Below are positions 37,068 to 45,698 of a DNA stretch of 64,000 nt, piece by piece. The stretch is from contig CANMPK010000001.1 in the NCBI GenBank assembly GCA_947499725.1, positions 186,001-250,000 on the forward strand, given 5' to 3'. Origin of the DNA: an uncultured Paracoccaceae bacterium. GTDB taxonomy: Bacteria > Pseudomonadota > Alphaproteobacteria > Rhodobacterales > Rhodobacteraceae. Under the pieces are notes generated by a model, which saw nothing but the letters and a program-made list of their open reading frames with translations, searched no databases and was not told the DNA's origin. Each line of letters begins with the position of its first letter. Within the stretch, counting starts at the first letter, position 1. Position numbers and translations under genes: made by a program.

Positions 37068-37937
37068 TTAGAACCACTGTCCCGGTTCCATCAGCCCTAG
37101 ATCCAGCAACTGACGGCTATGCCATTCAAACGGCACAGAGTTATGCCATTTGAAATGTTTGATGTCATAGGTGCTGCCAGCGTTGGTTTTCAGCGCTTTG
37201 GCGGTGCGGAAAGAACAGACCGTTGCCGTCAGGTTGTTATGCCATTCACAGGCGTAGGTGTTGTATTCTTCATCGTTAAAGGTGAAGTCATCGCGCAGTT
37301 GCAGATCTTCCTTTGCGCGAAAGATCGAGATGCGATCAATTTTGCGACGGGCCTCGCGAATATGTTCTTCAAAGCGCCAGCGCAAACCTCCGTAGAAGTT
37401 CAACTGGCGGCTTTTGGGATGCCCATGGTTGTCTGGGTCTGGCCGCCCCAGCGCGTAGTATCCGGTTTTGTCGATCATCGCGTTTTCCAGCGATACCGCG
37501 TTTGGGAATTGCCCAAACTGATCGGCGTATAGATCAACCACATAGGTCAGCATCGCATCACGACGCTCTTCTGTGTGAAACGCCAGCATCTCGCCAATCT
37601 TGCGCGATTCGCAGAACGGGTAGAGCAGGTATTCCGCGTTGAAACAGTAATAGACCCAAGCGCCAGGCAGGGCGTCATTCACCTGGTTCACCGCCGCAAT
37701 CATCGCGCCACCGGTGGGGTGATCGAAATCCACGCGGATCACGTCTTCGGACACATCATAGGCCATCTTAAAGGCCGGCGGCATGATCGCCACCACCTGT
37801 TTAAAGCCCAAATCCACGTGATGGCGCAGGGTCGAGTCGATCTCCACCTCGTCTTCCACAAAGATCAGCGCAATCGCGCCTTTTCCGATCTTTTCTTTTT
37901 CCGCGTCTAAATACGCATCTATCGACGAATACTGCAT
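37068..37937 (-). CDS. Glycosyltransferase family 2-like protein
   Basis: A 289-residue soluble protein. The N-terminal third resembles the Glyco_tranf_2_4 type domain: [26 protein letters not shown], then [15 protein letters not shown] where these enzymes have the metal-binding D-x-D-like segment. The Asp residues of that segment are not clearly kept. Activity and acceptor are unknown. The [12 protein letters not shown] was chosen; the extra ORF-track residues run into the miaB promoter region. Divergent from miaB. Confidence 0.65.
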   Translation of the reverse strand: MQYSSIDAYLDAEKEKIGKGAIALIFVEDEVEIDSTLRHHVDLGFKQVVAIMPPAFKMAYDVSEDVIRVDFDHPTGGAMIAAVNQVNDALPGAWVYYCFNAEYLLYPFCESRKIGEMLAFHTEERRDAMLTYVVDLYADQFGQFPNAVSLENAMIDKTGYYALGRPDPDNHGHPKSRQLNFYGGLRWRFEEHIREARRKIDRISIFRAKEDLQLRDDFTFNDEEYNTYACEWHNNLTATVCSFRTAKALKTNAGSTYDIKHFKWHNSVPFEWHSRQLLDLGLMEPGQWF

Positions 37938-38061
37938 TGTTTGCTTCGGTCCTGCCCCTGTTTGCTGTCTAAAATCGGCGAATTTGTCGTGCATTGCAAG
38001 CGGGGTGATAACTGATGTAAGAGACCCTCTTGAAACCGTGCCAATCCGTAAGGGGCTTACC

Positions 38062-39384
38062 ATGGCTGATCCCAAGAAACTGTTTATCAAAACATATGGC
38101 TGTCAGATGAATGTTTATGACAGTGAGCGCATGGTCGAAGCCATGGGCGGGGCAGGCTATGAAGCCACGGATACGCCGGATGATGCGGATATGATCCTGC
38201 TCAACACCTGCCACATCCGCGAAAAGGCCGCTGAAAAGGTCTATTCCGAATTGGGCCGTTTCAAAGGTCTGAAAACCGAAAAGCCTGACCTCAAGATCGG
38301 CGTCGCCGGCTGCGTTGCGCAGGCCGAGGGCGCAGAGATCATGAAACGCCAGCCGATGGTCGATCTGGTGGTTGGCCCGCAGGCCTATCACCGCCTGCCA
38401 GAGATGGAAGAGAAGACCCGCAAAGGCAAAAAGGCGCTCGACACGGACTTCCCTGAAGAAGACAAGTTCGAAAAGCTCAAATCCCGCCCCAAAGCCAAAC
38501 GCGCCCCAGCGGCGTTCCTGACGGTCCAAGAAGGCTGCGATAAATTCTGCGCCTTCTGCGTGGTGCCTTACACCCGCGGCGCCGAAGTCTCCCGTCCAGC
38601 CGAGCGTGTGATCCGCGAAGCGCAGGATCTGGTCGAGCGCGGCGTGCGCGAAATCACCCTCTTGGGGCAGAACGTCAACGCCTATCACGGCGAAGGTCTC
38701 AATGGCGGCAGCATGACCCTTGCGCAGCTCATCTGGGAGCTGGATAAAGTCGATGGGCTAGAGCGCATCCGCTTCACCACAAGCCACCCAAATGACATGC
38801 AGGACGATCTGATCGAAGCCCATGGCACCTGCAAAAAACTGATGCCTTACCTGCACTTACCTGTGCAATCGGGCAGCGACAAAATCCTAAAACGCATGAA
38901 CCGCAGCCATACCGCCGAAAGCTATATCCGCTTGATCGAGCGTATCCGCGAAGCGCGTCCAGACCTGTTGCTCTCTGGCGATTTCATCGTTGGCTTCCCA
39001 GAAGAAACCGAAGAAGATTTCCAAGCCACCATGGATTTGGTGCGCGAAGTGAAATACGGCCAAGCCTATTCGTTTAAATACTCCACCCGCCCAGGCACCC
39101 CAGCGGCAGAACGCCCCTTGGTCGACAGCGCCGAAGCGGATGACCGCTTGCAACGCCTGCAAGCGCTGCTGCGCGATCAGCAGACGGAAATCCAAGACAG
39201 TATGGTGGGCCGCGAAGTGTCGGTTCTGCTAGAGCGCGAAGGGCGCGAGGCAGGTCAGATGGTCGGTAAATCCGAGTATCTGCATTCTGTACATTTGGAT
39301 GCCAAGGGACTGAAAATCGGTGATGTGGCCCGCGCGAAGATCGTGAAATCTATGACCAATTCGTTGACAGGCGAGCTGATCTAA
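38062..39384 (+). CDS. miaB: tRNA-2-methylthio-N6-dimethylallyladenosine synthase MiaB
   Basis: A radical-SAM methylthiotransferase acting on i6A37 of tRNA. The 440-residue protein has an N-terminal UPF0004 domain with cluster cysteines (TYGCQMN, NTCHIR, AGCVAQ), the radical-SAM motif CDKFCAFC, and a C-terminal TRAM domain ([23 protein letters not shown]). The start [16 protein letters not shown] fits the family. The following segment is a foreign-looking insertion. Confidence 0.96.
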   Translation: MADPKKLFIKTYGCQMNVYDSERMVEAMGGAGYEATDTPDDADMILLNTCHIREKAAEKVYSELGRFKGLKTEKPDLKIGVAGCVAQAEGAEIMKRQPMVDLVVGPQAYHRLPEMEEKTRKGKKALDTDFPEEDKFEKLKSRPKAKRAPAAFLTVQEGCDKFCAFCVVPYTRGAEVSRPAERVIREAQDLVERGVREITLLGQNVNAYHGEGLNGGSMTLAQLIWELDKVDGLERIRFTTSHPNDMQDDLIEAHGTCKKLMPYLHLPVQSGSDKILKRMNRSHTAESYIRLIERIREARPDLLLSGDFIVGFPEETEEDFQATMDLVREVKYGQAYSFKYSTRPGTPAAERPLVDSAEADDRLQRLQALLRDQQTEIQDSMVGREVSVLLEREGREAGQMVGKSEYLHSVHLDAKGLKIGDVARAKIVKSMTNSLTGELI

Positions 39385-39559
39385 GAGGCGTTTTTCGCAG
39401 CCTTGCGACGTTTGTAGTGTTTCAGGCCCAGCACGATGTATTGGCAGCCTTAGGGCCATCGAATACGCCAATGCCCTGTGAGAAATTACCCGCATTGCAG
39501 TTGACGAAAATGCGCCTTTCAGCCAGAGATTGTGTGTTTTCTAAGTTTGCGTGAGGGTT
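39381..39559 (-). pseudogene. 3' remnant of an unidentified gene, frameshifted
   Basis: On the minus strand, one frame reads SLAERRIFVNCNAGNFSQGI followed by GVFDGPK. Near 39450 the sense continues in another frame as CQYIVLGLKHYKRRKAAKNA and ends in TAG, overlapping the miaB stop. A single-base change would join the two frames. No start codon is present and the gene is cut off by the OLD-nuclease segment. The family was not recognised, so this is inferred from coding-like composition only. Confidence 0.4.
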
Positions 39560-39561
39560 TT

Positions 39562-41346
39562 ATGCCAACCTACCTTGAAGGTATAGCAATTCGGTTTTAC
39601 CGCGGTATTGGCGAAGAAACTCAGTATATCGCTCCTTTTTCGGAAATGAATTTCTTTGTCGGCGCGAACAATGCTGGCAAGTCTATTGTCCTGAATTTGC
39701 TGACAGATCATCTTTTGCAAAGCGGCAACAACATGTTGGCAGATCGGTCACTAGTTTATCGTGGAGGGAAGGAGGGTCAGTTCGAAAGCCTTCTAGCTCT
39801 AAGTGATAAGACAATAAGCGTTGTGATATTTGATGAACTGCAAAAGCGCGCCAAATCTTATCAGAAAATTAATTTTGGCAAGCCTCCTATAAATGCCGAG
39901 GAAATTGCAGGTTTGACGAGAGAAATTACCGATTGTCTTCTCTATCGGGGAGGGGTTTGGATCAAAGAGGAACGCAGATCTCGTAATATGGAGTTGAATT
40001 CTGCCGTCTATGATAACAGCTATGACTTTGGCTTGAGTATCGAGCGTTGGACAGACTTGACCAGTTTGTTTGGACTGCCCCGTCAAACTCATACTGCGCA
40101 TGCAGCAAGGCAGGTTTTGGGTCAAATTTTGCGTTTCCTAAAAACAGGCTTCCCGCAAAGGATGCTCATACCTGCAAAACGGCAGCTTTTGTCTGGCGAT
40201 GAAGCATTTGATGATCTTTCTGGTAAGGGGCTGATTCATCACCTTGCTGAGATACAAAATCCTGATTTCCATGAACGTGATCGAAAGAACGTTTTTGATC
40301 AGATTAATGCGTTTATCCAAGACGTCACCGGAAAGCCCGAGGCGCTTCTGGAAGTTCCGAGCCATCGTGAACATTTGATTGTGCATATGGACGGGAAAGT
40401 ACTGCCGCTTTCGTCGTTAGGTACGGGAATTCATGAAGTTATTTTGATTGCCGCATTCTGTACGATCCATCAGCATAAGATCATGTGCATCGAAGAACCT
40501 GAAATCCATTTACACCCTGTTTTGCAACGCAAACTCATTCGATATTTGCAAGAAAACACAGAAAATCAGTACTTCATCGCAACCCATTCTGCTGCTTTAA
40601 TTGATACAGATGGGGCGTCTGTCTTTCACGTTAGAAATGACGGCGTACAGACATATTTAGAAGCTGCAATCACCCAAGATCAGCAGCGAAAGATTTGTGA
40701 TGATTTGGGCTATCGCGCGTCTGATATTTTGCAAGCCAATTCTGTAGTCTGGGTCGAAGGACCATCAGATCGAATTTACCTGAAACATTGGTTAAAGGCT
40801 TTCGATAGCCGATTGGTTGAAGGCGTTCACTATACCATCATGTTTTATGGTGGTGGACTGATCAGCCACCTTTCAGCGGATGACAATTCGGTAGATGAAT
40901 TCATTAAATTGCGAAGCCTCAATCGTAATATTGCGATTTTGATAGATAGCGACAAAGACAACGCCAGCGCACAACTGAAGCCTGCTGCAAGTCGCCTTGA
41001 TGAAGAAATCTCTAAAGATGGCGGTATCGTTTGGATCACGGAAGGTCGAGAGGTTGAAAATTACGTTCCTTTTGATGATCTCCATGCCGCTTTGAAAGAG
41101 CAACACACAAGGGTCTACGGCGCTCCCCATCTGAAAGGGCAGTATGAGCTCGCATTTCATTTTAAACGAAAGTCTACAGAAGGGAGCGCTGAAGGCGTTT
41201 ACAAGGACGCAGACAAGGTAGGCGTAGCTAGCCGCATTTGTCAGCAAGGAAATCCGGTAGATTTTGGTGTGCTCGACTTGAACGATCGTGTGGTTGAATT
41301 GGGTCAGATGATTTTGCAGGCCAATGGGATGGAGCGCCCCGAATAG
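39562..41346 (+). CDS. Stand-alone OLD-family ATPase/TOPRIM nuclease
   Basis: A 594-residue protein with a class 1 OLD architecture. Walker A GANNAGKS is at about 34-41, the ABC-type signature region SLGTGIHEV at about 287, Walker B EEPEIHLHP at about 311, and the H-loop ATHSAALI. The TOPRIM domain follows, with VEGPSDRIY at about 398 and LIDSDKDN at about 460. OLD nucleases act against phages, alone or as in Gabija (GajA) and PARIS; no gajB helicase or partner gene is adjacent. The segment looks AT-richer than its neighbours and is flanked by a gene remnant and by repeat copy B. Confidence 0.88.
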   Translation: MPTYLEGIAIRFYRGIGEETQYIAPFSEMNFFVGANNAGKSIVLNLLTDHLLQSGNNMLADRSLVYRGGKEGQFESLLALSDKTISVVIFDELQKRAKSYQKINFGKPPINAEEIAGLTREITDCLLYRGGVWIKEERRSRNMELNSAVYDNSYDFGLSIERWTDLTSLFGLPRQTHTAHAARQVLGQILRFLKTGFPQRMLIPAKRQLLSGDEAFDDLSGKGLIHHLAEIQNPDFHERDRKNVFDQINAFIQDVTGKPEALLEVPSHREHLIVHMDGKVLPLSSLGTGIHEVILIAAFCTIHQHKIMCIEEPEIHLHPVLQRKLIRYLQENTENQYFIATHSAALIDTDGASVFHVRNDGVQTYLEAAITQDQQRKICDDLGYRASDILQANSVVWVEGPSDRIYLKHWLKAFDSRLVEGVHYTIMFYGGGLISHLSADDNSVDEFIKLRSLNRNIAILIDSDKDNASAQLKPAASRLDEEISKDGGIVWITEGREVENYVPFDDLHAALKEQHTRVYGAPHLKGQYELAFHFKRKSTEGSAEGVYKDADKVGVASRICQQGNPVDFGVLDLNDRVVELGQMILQANGMERPE

Positions 41347-41651
41347 GTGCTGACCCCCTCTGTTTTTCAATTGTACATTTCAGCCGCTGAAAGGGGCGAA
41401 TTGTCACCTTTCTTAGAAGTGAACGCAGCGTACGGCACCTTGGCCAGCAGGGCTGAATTGGCGCTTTGATCGACCAAAAACGTGCCCAAAACACCACTTT
41501 TTGCCCTCAATCACCTAGGGGCTGCCACTATATATGGTATTATTCCTTCACAAGACGCAGAAATTTGCTAGAGTGACTGCATTAAAGGACTTCGAACCTC
41601 TTGTGGTGACTGCTCATCACAAGCAACCGAGGCAACACAGAGGATAAGATC
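41347..41651. other. Intergenic segment after the OLD gene
   Basis: Holds repeat copy B (41369-41404) near its left end and an AT-rich stretch (CACTATATATGGTATTATTCC) further right. A possible promoter for the OmpA-like gene is TTCACA-N16-TAGAGT at about 41548-41575. No gene was recognised. Confidence 0.45.
41369..41404 (-). repeat. 36-bp dispersed imperfect palindrome, copy B
   Basis: Read on the minus strand, it begins ACAATTCGCCCCTTTCAG and ends GCTGAAATGTACAATT. It matches copies A and C. Similarity to copy C continues outward (AAAGGTG and CGCTGCGTTCA at matching spacing), so the ancestral unit was at least about 65 bases. It lies 22 bases after the OLD gene stop. Confidence 0.75.
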
Positions 41652-42224
41652 GTGGCGGACAAATTGATTGCGACTGCGCGCAAAATGTTGGGGGGAGCTG
41701 TCGTCGCAGCCATGACTCTGACTGCTGCTGGCGCCGTAAGTGCCCAAGAAACAAGACAAATTCGTGGTGAGGCCTATGTGCCAACGATCTGGGTTGACCC
41801 AGATGGATGTGAGCACTGGGTGATGGATGACGGCGCCGAGGGCTACATGACCCCGCACGTGAACCGTCAAGGTATTCCGGTTTGTCACACAGGTAGCCTC
41901 TGCGGCATGCTGGACAGCGATCAGTTCTTTAAGACAAATCAAGCGTCAATCCACGCTTCTGGCCGTGCCCGCCTTGCAGAATTCTTCAAATCCGCTGGTG
42001 CGCAGGCATATATGGTGACAGGCCATACAGACAGCCGCGCGAGCGATGAGTACAACATGAACCTCAGCTTCCGCCGCGCAACAGCTGTTGCGAAAATCGG
42101 AGCAAGCGTTGGTGCAAACATCGTTGACGTCCGCGGCTACGGCGAACGCCAGCCACGCGCTACAAACAAAACATCCGCTGGTCGCGCCGAGAACCGTCGC
42201 GTCGAAATCATGTGCATTCGTTAA
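41652..42224 (+). CDS. OmpA-domain exported protein with WVDPDGCEHW motif
   Basis: A 190-residue protein with a long signal peptide (cleavage near AVSAQE), then a short module IWVDPDGCEHWVMDDGAEGY with Cys residues, and an OmpA-type peptidoglycan-binding domain (VTGHTDSRASDEYNMNLSFR; VRGYGERQPRATN; NRRVEI). It starts with GTG after GAGGATAAG. The next gene, 10 bases on, carries a near-copy of the same module, suggesting paired function in the envelope. Confidence 0.85.
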   Translation: MADKLIATARKMLGGAVVAAMTLTAAGAVSAQETRQIRGEAYVPTIWVDPDGCEHWVMDDGAEGYMTPHVNRQGIPVCHTGSLCGMLDSDQFFKTNQASIHASGRARLAEFFKSAGAQAYMVTGHTDSRASDEYNMNLSFRRATAVAKIGASVGANIVDVRGYGERQPRATNKTSAGRAENRRVEIMCIR

Positions 42225-42234
42225 GGGGACGGTC

Positions 42235-42549
42235 ATGAAACTTGTAAAAGTCTGCTTGGCCCTCGCGGCCGCTACAACACTCTCTGCCTGTTTCGGTGAA
42301 GAATCCGGTGGCCCGATCACAGATAAAACTGTGGATCACGGTTTTGATGAAAAGCACCTGAGCCAGCTGAAAGCCGGTATCTGGGTCGATCCAAACGGCT
42401 GTGACCACTGGATTATCGATGACGGTAAAGAAGGGTACCTGAGCGCTCGTATGGATCGCTATGGTAAGCCAATTTGCTCTGGCATCGCGCCACCATCCAC
42501 AGCGACAGGGCCATATAAACAAGGCTCTAAGTTCCACGATCCAGCGTAA
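42235..42549 (+). CDS. Small lipoprotein sharing the WVDPxGCxHW module
   Basis: A 104-residue predicted lipoprotein: signal ends in the lipobox LSAC (MKLVKVCLALAAATTLSAC). The mature part contains IWVDPNGCDHWIIDDGKEGY then a conserved GKPIC, closely matching the upstream OmpA-domain protein but lacking the OmpA domain. Function unknown. The ATG at 42235 was used; the longer ORF is a shadow of the upstream gene. A terminator follows. Confidence 0.82.
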   Translation: MKLVKVCLALAAATTLSACFGEESGGPITDKTVDHGFDEKHLSQLKAGIWVDPNGCDHWIIDDGKEGYLSARMDRYGKPICSGIAPPSTATGPYKQGSKFHDPA

Positions 42550-42577
42550 TGCACAGCGCATCGCGCAATCAAAATTC

Positions 42578-42612
42578 AAAGGGCCGCATGTTTCAGCATG
42601 CGGTCTTTTTTT
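42578..42612 (+). terminator. Terminator after the paired envelope genes
   Basis: Stem with core CCGCATG / CATGCGG extended by AAAGGG / TCTTT and loop TTTCAG, followed by a run of seven T. Confidence 0.82.
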
Positions 42613-42708
42613 GTAACGGCTGCGTGAAAAGTGGGGGTGTCAAGCTTGCATCTTCCTTACGAAAGATGGCAGCCTGAGACTCAGTAAACCGCTAGATAGG
42701 AGACGTTT

Positions 42709-43734
42709 TTGGCCATCGGCGAATTGACCCAACCGCATAACCCAGAAAATGTAAAACCACATGAACTGGAATTCCCTGACAACCGCCTTTTGATTGATCT
42801 GTGCGGCGAATATGACAGGAACCTCGCGGATATAGAGAAGAAACTCGGGGTTCAAATCATTCGACGTGGGAACCAATTGTCTATCTTTGGCGAGGAAGCC
42901 GCGCAGCAAGAAGCTGAAGAAGTGCTTCAGTCTTTGTATGAACGGCTCGAAAGCGGCAAATCCGTAGAACATGGCGATATCGATCGCGAAGTGCGTATGG
43001 GGGGCTCTGAAAAGAACACCGGCACGCGCGATGGCGATCAGATGGAGCTGTTCAAAGGCGGTAAAGTCGAGATCAAAACCCGCAAAAAACTGGTTGAACC
43101 GCGCACCGATGCACAGAAGGCCTATGTGCATAGCCTGTTTAAGAACGAACTGGCCTTTGGCATTGGCCCTGCTGGTACAGGTAAAACCTATCTGGCTGTC
43201 GCTGTTGGCGTGTCGATGTTCATCAGCGGCGAAGTGGATCGCATTATCCTGTCACGCCCTGCAGTCGAAGCGGGCGAAAAGCTGGGCTATCTGCCGGGTG
43301 ACATGAAAGACAAGGTCGATCCTTATATGCAGCCTTTGTATGATGCGCTGAACGACTTTTTGCCAAGCAAACAACTGGCGAAGCTGATCGAAGAAAAGCG
43401 TATCGAGATTGCGCCTTTGGCCTTTATGCGAGGTCGGACCTTGGCGAATGCCTTTGTCGTGTTGGATGAAGCGCAAAACGCAACCACCATGCAGATGAAG
43501 ATGTTCCTGACGCGTTTGGGCGAGGGCAGCCGCATGGCCATCACTGGCGACCGCTCGCAGGTGGACTTGCCGCGCGGTGTGCAGTCGGGCCTGCGCGATG
43601 CCGAACGCCTGCTTGGTGGCGTAAAGGGTATTAGTTTCAATTACTTCACAGCAGATGATGTTGTGCGCCACCCACTTGTGGCCGCGATCATTAAAGCCTA
43701 CGACGCAGATGCCGAGAAGGCTGTGAAAACCTAA
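42709..43734 (+). CDS. phoH: PhoH-family ATPase
   Basis: A 341-residue PhoH-like P-loop ATPase. An N-terminal KH-like segment (about 20-75, KKLGVQIIRRGNQLSIFG) precedes the ATPase domain with Walker A GIGPAGTGKTYLAVA at about 155 and Walker B VVLDEAQNAT. It is consistently next to ybeY in this group, suggesting an RNA-processing role. The TTG start is 6 bases after TAGGAG and is the only well-placed start. Confidence 0.92.
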   Translation: MAIGELTQPHNPENVKPHELEFPDNRLLIDLCGEYDRNLADIEKKLGVQIIRRGNQLSIFGEEAAQQEAEEVLQSLYERLESGKSVEHGDIDREVRMGGSEKNTGTRDGDQMELFKGGKVEIKTRKKLVEPRTDAQKAYVHSLFKNELAFGIGPAGTGKTYLAVAVGVSMFISGEVDRIILSRPAVEAGEKLGYLPGDMKDKVDPYMQPLYDALNDFLPSKQLAKLIEEKRIEIAPLAFMRGRTLANAFVVLDEAQNATTMQMKMFLTRLGEGSRMAITGDRSQVDLPRGVQSGLRDAERLLGGVKGISFNYFTADDVVRHPLVAAIIKAYDADAEKAVKT

Positions 43735-43752
43735 CCAAACGGAGAGCCTCTG

Positions 43753-44223
43753 ATGCTGCGGTTCATATTTTTATCTGCAACGCATTTGGGGGCTCTGGCC
43801 ATTGGCTTTGCCTTAGGTGTTTATCTTTTACCGATCCTGACAGCGCCGCCTGCACCAGATGCGGCGGCTCTGCAGGCCGAAGCGGCAGGCGCCGCTTATT
43901 CCGCTGAATTCACCCGAGACTTGGCTGGCAGCGACTTTTTGCATTGGGGGGAAGGCACGGTGAGCGTTTCCGCCGATATGATTGTTCATGAAGGAAAGCT
44001 CGCGCCGGGTCCGGACTATAAGGTCTATCTGGTGAAGGATTTTGTGGAAGACGAGGCGAGTTTTGAAGCCATCAAGCCCGAGGCTGTTTTGGTTGGGGAT
44101 GTGAAAACTTTTGGTGGTTTTCTTCTGAATGTCCCTGAAACTGTTGATGTTTCTGAGTTTTCCACCGTTTTGGTCTGGTGTGAATCCTTCGGAGAGTTCA
44201 TTACAGCAGCCAAATATCAGTAA
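43753..44223 (+). CDS. DM13-domain membrane-anchored protein
   Basis: A 156-residue protein with one N-terminal membrane segment (about 10-30), a short Ala-rich linker and a DM13 domain: LHWGEGTVSVSADMIVHEGK, then APGPDYKVYLV and the final VWCESFGEFITAAKYQ with the conserved Cys. DM13 domains are proposed to take part in extracytoplasmic redox reactions. It is inserted between phoH and ybeY, which are usually adjacent. Confidence 0.85.
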   Translation: MLRFIFLSATHLGALAIGFALGVYLLPILTAPPAPDAAALQAEAAGAAYSAEFTRDLAGSDFLHWGEGTVSVSADMIVHEGKLAPGPDYKVYLVKDFVEDEASFEAIKPEAVLVGDVKTFGGFLLNVPETVDVSEFSTVLVWCESFGEFITAAKYQ

Positions 44224-44279
44224 ACGAATTGGTCATGGTTCCATGATTTGCTGATGGCACCATTTCACAAGGGCAGAAA

Positions 44280-44780
44280 ATGTCTGTTGATGTATTAATC
44301 GAAGATCGCCGTTGGGCACAGGTTGACTTAGAAAGCCTTGCTATACGTGCTGCAGAGGCGGTGTTTACCAAACTCGGCCTGTCTGATGGGGCATGGGAGG
44401 TAAGCTTGCTGGCCTGCAACGATACGCGTATCGCTGATTTGAATGCTGATTTTCGCGGTAAGCCCAGCCCAACGAATGTTTTGTCTTGGCCATCTGAAGA
44501 ACGCGGGGCACAGGTGGATGGAGGCGCGCCCGATGCGCCAGAAGGCCCAGACCCAGAGCTTGGGGATGTGGCGATTGCCTTTGAAACCTGCGAGCGTGAG
44601 GCCGCAGATTTAGGCAAAGACATGCCCGATCACGTGATGCATTTGCTGGTTCATGGCATTTTGCATCTGTTGGGCTACGATCATATCCGTGACCAAGATG
44701 CCACTTTAATGGAAACTTTGGAAACACAGATACTTGCAGATATGGGTATAGCTGACCCATATATAAGGGAGACGGGGTAG
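44280..44780 (+). CDS. ybeY: Endoribonuclease YbeY
   Basis: A 166-residue zinc-dependent RNase for 16S rRNA 3' maturation and ribosome quality control. The three-His zinc motif is HGILHLLGYDH. The Gly/Pro-rich insertion AQVDGGAPDAPEGPDPELGD before the conserved GDVAIAFE is typical of alphaproteobacterial YbeY. corC lies 21 bases downstream. Confidence 0.95.
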   Translation: MSVDVLIEDRRWAQVDLESLAIRAAEAVFTKLGLSDGAWEVSLLACNDTRIADLNADFRGKPSPTNVLSWPSEERGAQVDGGAPDAPEGPDPELGDVAIAFETCEREAADLGKDMPDHVMHLLVHGILHLLGYDHIRDQDATLMETLETQILADMGIADPYIRETG

Positions 44781-44801
44781 ACCCCTATTTGGAAAGGTAC
44801 A

Positions 44802-45698
44802 ATGGGCGACAGCACTGACGGCTCTTCTAACGCGGCGCAAAGCGCGCGGGTAGAAGCCCAAATGAAAAAGAAAACGGGCGGGTTCTTCCGTCGTTTGATC
44901 GAAGCAATCAGCCCTGCAGATGCAGGCGTGGTGCTTGAAAATTCCTCTGCGACTGCGGCGCCCGCGCCTACGGTGGGCATGATCAACCTGCGCAAAATGC
45001 GGGTTGAGGATGTTGCTGTGCCGAAGGTCGATATCGTGGGCTTGCCAGCAACGGCCAGCCGCGCTGAGGTGATTGATGTTTTTCGCGAAAGCGGTTTGAC
45101 GCGTCTGCCTGTCTATGACGGCACGCTGGATACACCGCTTGGTTTTGTTCACCTCAAAGACGTGGCTCTGAAATATGGGTTCAACGGCGGGGGCGGGCGC
45201 TTTGCGCTGCGCCAGATGCTGCGCAAGCTGTTGTTTGTGCCGCCATCCATGCCGATTGGTGTCTTGCTGGCCAAGATGCAGACAGAGCGTCGGCATATGG
45301 CTTTGGTGATCGATGAATACGGCGGTGTGGACGGTTTGGTGACCATCGAAGACCTGATCGAACAGGTTGTGGGTGAGATCGAAGACGAACACGACCAAGC
45401 CGAAGAAGCGCTTTGGATCCAAGATGCGCCGGGCTGTTATTCGGCCTTGGCAAAGACGCCTTTGGATGAATTCCAAAGTGAAATTGGCCGTTCTTTGGTG
45501 CATTTCGAAGATATCGATCCGGAAGAGATCGATACTTTGGGCGGGCTTGTCTTCAAACTGGCAGGCCGCGTGCCTGCACGCGGCGAGGTTGTGGTGCATC
45601 CAGATGGCACGGAATTTGAAGTGCTGGATGCTGACCCGCGTCGGATCAAGCGTTTGCGCGTTTTGCTGACCGAAGCGCAGCAACATGTGGCCGAATAA
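44802..45698 (+). CDS. CorC/HlyC-type CBS-domain protein
   Basis: A 298-residue soluble protein: N-terminal linker, a pair of CBS domains (about 70-190; RLPVYDGTLDTPLGFVHLKD and ALVIDEYGGVDGLVTIEDL) and a C-terminal CorC_HlyC transporter-associated domain (about 210-290). Implicated in Mg/Co efflux; often called hemolysin-like, a name without biochemical support here. Its stop overlaps the lnt start by 14 bases. Confidence 0.92.
   Translation: MGDSTDGSSNAAQSARVEAQMKKKTGGFFRRLIEAISPADAGVVLENSSATAAPAPTVGMINLRKMRVEDVAVPKVDIVGLPATASRAEVIDVFRESGLTRLPVYDGTLDTPLGFVHLKDVALKYGFNGGGGRFALRQMLRKLLFVPPSMPIGVLLAKMQTERRHMALVIDEYGGVDGLVTIEDLIEQVVGEIEDEHDQAEEALWIQDAPGCYSALAKTPLDEFQSEIGRSLVHFEDIDPEEIDTLGGLVFKLAGRVPARGEVVVHPDGTEFEVLDADPRRIKRLRVLLTEAQQHVAE

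Noticed and set aside
39562-41346. Gabija or PARIS defence system
   Set aside because: Only the OLD nuclease is present. The neighbouring genes are a remnant, a repeat and an OmpA-like gene, not a GajB helicase or AriB toxin.
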